Of a stretch of DNA of 64,000 bases, positions 62,355 to 64,000 are shown in pieces. A program made the position numbers and the translations under genes. Each line of letters opens with the position of its first letter. The stretch's first letter is position 1. The stretch covers positions 399,911 to 463,910 of the forward strand of contig NZ_NWSV01000003.1 in the NCBI RefSeq assembly GCF_002531935.1. Direction: 5' to 3'. Under the pieces are notes generated by a model, which did not search any database, was not told where the DNA came from, and saw only the letters and a program-made list of their open reading frames with translations. The DNA comes from Rhizobium chutanense (GTDB lineage Bacteria; Pseudomonadota; Alphaproteobacteria; Rhizobiales; Rhizobiaceae).

Positions 62355-63875
62355 ATGACCCTCATCAATATCCGCAATCTCGGCGTGACGCTGGGCAATC
62401 CGCTGTTTTCGAAACTCAATCTCGTCGTCAATGCGGGCGACCGCATCGGCCTCGTTGCCGCCAACGGGCGGGGGAAATCGACGCTGCTGGCCTGCATCAC
62501 CGGTGCGCTGGAGCCGAGTGCCGGCGAGATCACCAAGGCGCGCGGGCTGACCATCGGCCATGTCGCCCAGAATGTGCCGGCCGCACTTTTCGACACGCCG
62601 TTTTACGATGCGGTGTTGCAGGCGCTGCCGGCCGATCAGGCCGACAGCGAGAGCTGGCGTGTCGACGTGGTGCTGGAATCGCTTGAAGTGCCGGAGGCGA
62701 TGCGCGGCCGGCCGCTCAAGCATTTGAGCGGCGGATGGCAGCGGCTCGCCATGTTTGCCCGCACTTGGGTCACCGAGCCGGATGTGCTGCTGCTCGACGA
62801 GCCGACCAACCATCTCGACCTCGAAAAGATCGCGCAGTTGGAGGGGTGGCTGAATGGCCTGCCGCGCGACGTGCCGGTTATCCTCTCCAGCCACGACCGC
62901 GCCTTCCTCGATGCGACCACCAACCGGACCCTGTTCCTGCGGCCGGAGTTATCGCCGGTCTTTGCGCTCTCCTACACACGGGCACGCGCCGCGCTCGACG
63001 AGGCCGACGCCTCAGAAGCGCGACGCTACGAGCGTGATATGAAGACGGCGGAGCAATTGCGCAAGCAGGCGGCCAAGCTCAACAATATCGGCATCAATTC
63101 CGGCAGCGATCTGCTGGTCGTCAAGACGAAGCAGCTCAAGCAGCGGGCGGAGAAGCTGGAGGATGCGGCAAAACCGGCGCATCTCGAACGCTCGGCCGGG
63201 GCGATCCGGCTTTCCAACCGCGGCACGCATGCCAAGGTGCTGGTAACGCTGGAAGACGCAGCGGTGACGACGCCGGACGGCACGCTGCTGTTCAAGACCG
63301 GCCGGCAGTTCATCTGCCAGGGTGACCGCATCGTGCTCATCGGCCTCAACGGCGCCGGCAAGTCGCGGCTGGTGTCGATGCTGAAGCAGGCGATCGAGCG
63401 ACCAGAGGCAGGACAGGACAACATCAAGGCGACGCCGTCGCTGGTGCTCGGCTACGGAGATCAGGCGCTTGCCGATCTCGCCGACACCGACACGCCGATC
63501 GGCACGATCATCCGCCGCTTCGATGTGGGCGACCAGCGAGCCCGCGCCTTGCTGGCCGGCGCCGGCATGGCCATCGACATGCAGGCAAAACCGATCGGCC
63601 AGCTGTCCGGCGGCCAGAAGGCTCGGCTCGGCATGCTGGTGCTCAGGCTGACCGAGCCGAATTTCTACCTGCTCGACGAACCGACCAACCATCTCGACAT
63701 CGAGGGACAGGAAGCGCTGGAAAGCGAACTCATGGCGCACGAGGCGAGCTGCCTGCTGGTCTCGCACGACCGCAGTTTCGTGCGGGCGGTGGGCAACCGG
63801 TTCTGGCTGATCGAGAAGAAGAAGCTGGTGGAGGTGGAGAGTCCGGAAGGGTTCTTTGCTTCGGTTGCGGGGTGA
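62355..63875 (+). CDS. ABC-F family ATPase (second copy)
   Basis: 506 residues. First ABC domain: Walker A AANGRGKST, signature LSGGWQRLAMFA (Trp after Gly-Gly), Walker B LLLDEPTNHLD; second: GLNGAGKSR, LSGGQKARLGMLVL, YLLDEPTNHLD. Basic linker (about 215-275: KTAEQLRKQAAKLNN). Its start has only a weak ribosome site (GAGAA) and lies behind the candidate leader/attenuator, unlike the first copy. Role: ribosome protection or rescue; the substrate antibiotic, if any, is not shown by the sequence. Confidence 0.92.
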   Translation: MTLINIRNLGVTLGNPLFSKLNLVVNAGDRIGLVAANGRGKSTLLACITGALEPSAGEITKARGLTIGHVAQNVPAALFDTPFYDAVLQALPADQADSESWRVDVVLESLEVPEAMRGRPLKHLSGGWQRLAMFARTWVTEPDVLLLDEPTNHLDLEKIAQLEGWLNGLPRDVPVILSSHDRAFLDATTNRTLFLRPELSPVFALSYTRARAALDEADASEARRYERDMKTAEQLRKQAAKLNNIGINSGSDLLVVKTKQLKQRAEKLEDAAKPAHLERSAGAIRLSNRGTHAKVLVTLEDAAVTTPDGTLLFKTGRQFICQGDRIVLIGLNGAGKSRLVSMLKQAIERPEAGQDNIKATPSLVLGYGDQALADLADTDTPIGTIIRRFDVGDQRARALLAGAGMAIDMQAKPIGQLSGGQKARLGMLVLRLTEPNFYLLDEPTNHLDIEGQEALESELMAHEASCLLVSHDRSFVRAVGNRFWLIEKKKLVEVESPEGFFASVAG

Positions 63876-63972
63876 ATGGGTGGTGCGATCCGGAGTGTGA
63901 CTGTTGTTGACCGTGTGCCGTGCAGCCCCCTTGCATGTTCAAACTGCATCCGATGTTTGATGATGGGTGCGA

Positions 63973-64000
63973 CCCCTGGGGGATGGCCATCCCCCAGGGG
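63973..64000. repeat. Perfect 28-base palindrome at the right edge
   Basis: CCCCTGGGGGATGG / CCATCCCCCAGGGG reaches the end of the window; it may be one arm of a larger element continuing beyond. Confidence 0.6.

Noticed and set aside
1..64000. tRNA, rRNA or complete insertion sequence
   Set aside because: None was recognised on either strand by reading for conserved stems, anticodon arms, transposase motifs or terminal repeats with target duplications.

Overview
The window is GC-rich chromosomal DNA of a Rhizobium-like alphaproteobacterium (Rhizobium etli/leguminosarum type). The evidence is its gene content (DmeRF nickel/cobalt efflux, Mrp/Pha-type antiporter, PQQ glucose dehydrogenase, DUF930, diheme and c-prime cytochromes), its codon use, and several families of palindromic intergenic repeats typical of rhizobia. 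The species cannot be fixed from the sequence alone. There is no rRNA, tRNA, CRISPR array, prophage or complete insertion sequence; this is ordinary chromosome made of short operons.

Layout. 1-5136 (minus): Mrp cation/H+ antiporter operon mnhA-B-C-D-E, cut at the left edge, with mnhF and mnhG presumably beyond it. 5.2-9.8 kb: small membrane protein, msrB, two GNAT acetyltransferases, a secreted pentapeptide-repeat protein, a hemolysin III-like protein and a universal stress protein preceded by a perfect FixK/FNR box. 9.9-15 kb: VOC protein with a Tat-like leader, AI-2E-type permease, FAD oxidoreductase, polysaccharide deacetylase, DUF930 protein. 15.3-23.8 kb: S9 peptidase, DUF1697, DHA2 exporter, SelO, glucose dehydrogenase. 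24.1-26.5 kb: class A beta-lactamase and dmeR-dmeF. 26.7-35.7 kb: small secreted proteins, cytochromes, LysE exporter divergent from a WYL regulator, metallophosphoesterase, superoxide dismutase, methyltransferase, TSUP permease and a SnoaL-like protein. 35.8-44.6 kb: MFS exporter, TetR divergent from a GST, nadE, then emrA-emrB-adenylate cyclase divergent from a LysR regulator. 44.7-47.1 kb: accessory patch with an orphan membrane protein, a cyclase-TPR protein and a DUF4242 protein. 47.4-57.1 kb: branched-chain aminotransferase, Zn alcohol dehydrogenase, TIM-barrel isomerase, cupin, orphan secreted protein, CNNM/CorC protein, tam and zwf. 57.2-64 kb: small proteins, a HerA-like ATPase and two ABC-F ATPases.

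Themes are stress resistance and export: cation/H+ exchange, Ni/Co efflux, three MFS drug exporters, a beta-lactamase, a GST, superoxide dismutase, MsrB and two ABC-F proteins. Several divergent pairs carry well-formed palindromes that look like regulator operators (WYL/lysE, TetR/GST, SnoaL/MFS, DmeR).

The most interesting candidate is upstream of the second ABC-F gene. A 23-codon ORF with a strong Shine-Dalgarno contains an Arg-Gln-Arg motif, and is followed by four segments that can pair in two mutually exclusive ways, one of which would cover the ABC-F ribosome-binding region. This has the layout of an erm-type, ribosome-stalling translational attenuator and is not covered by ordinary gene calls.
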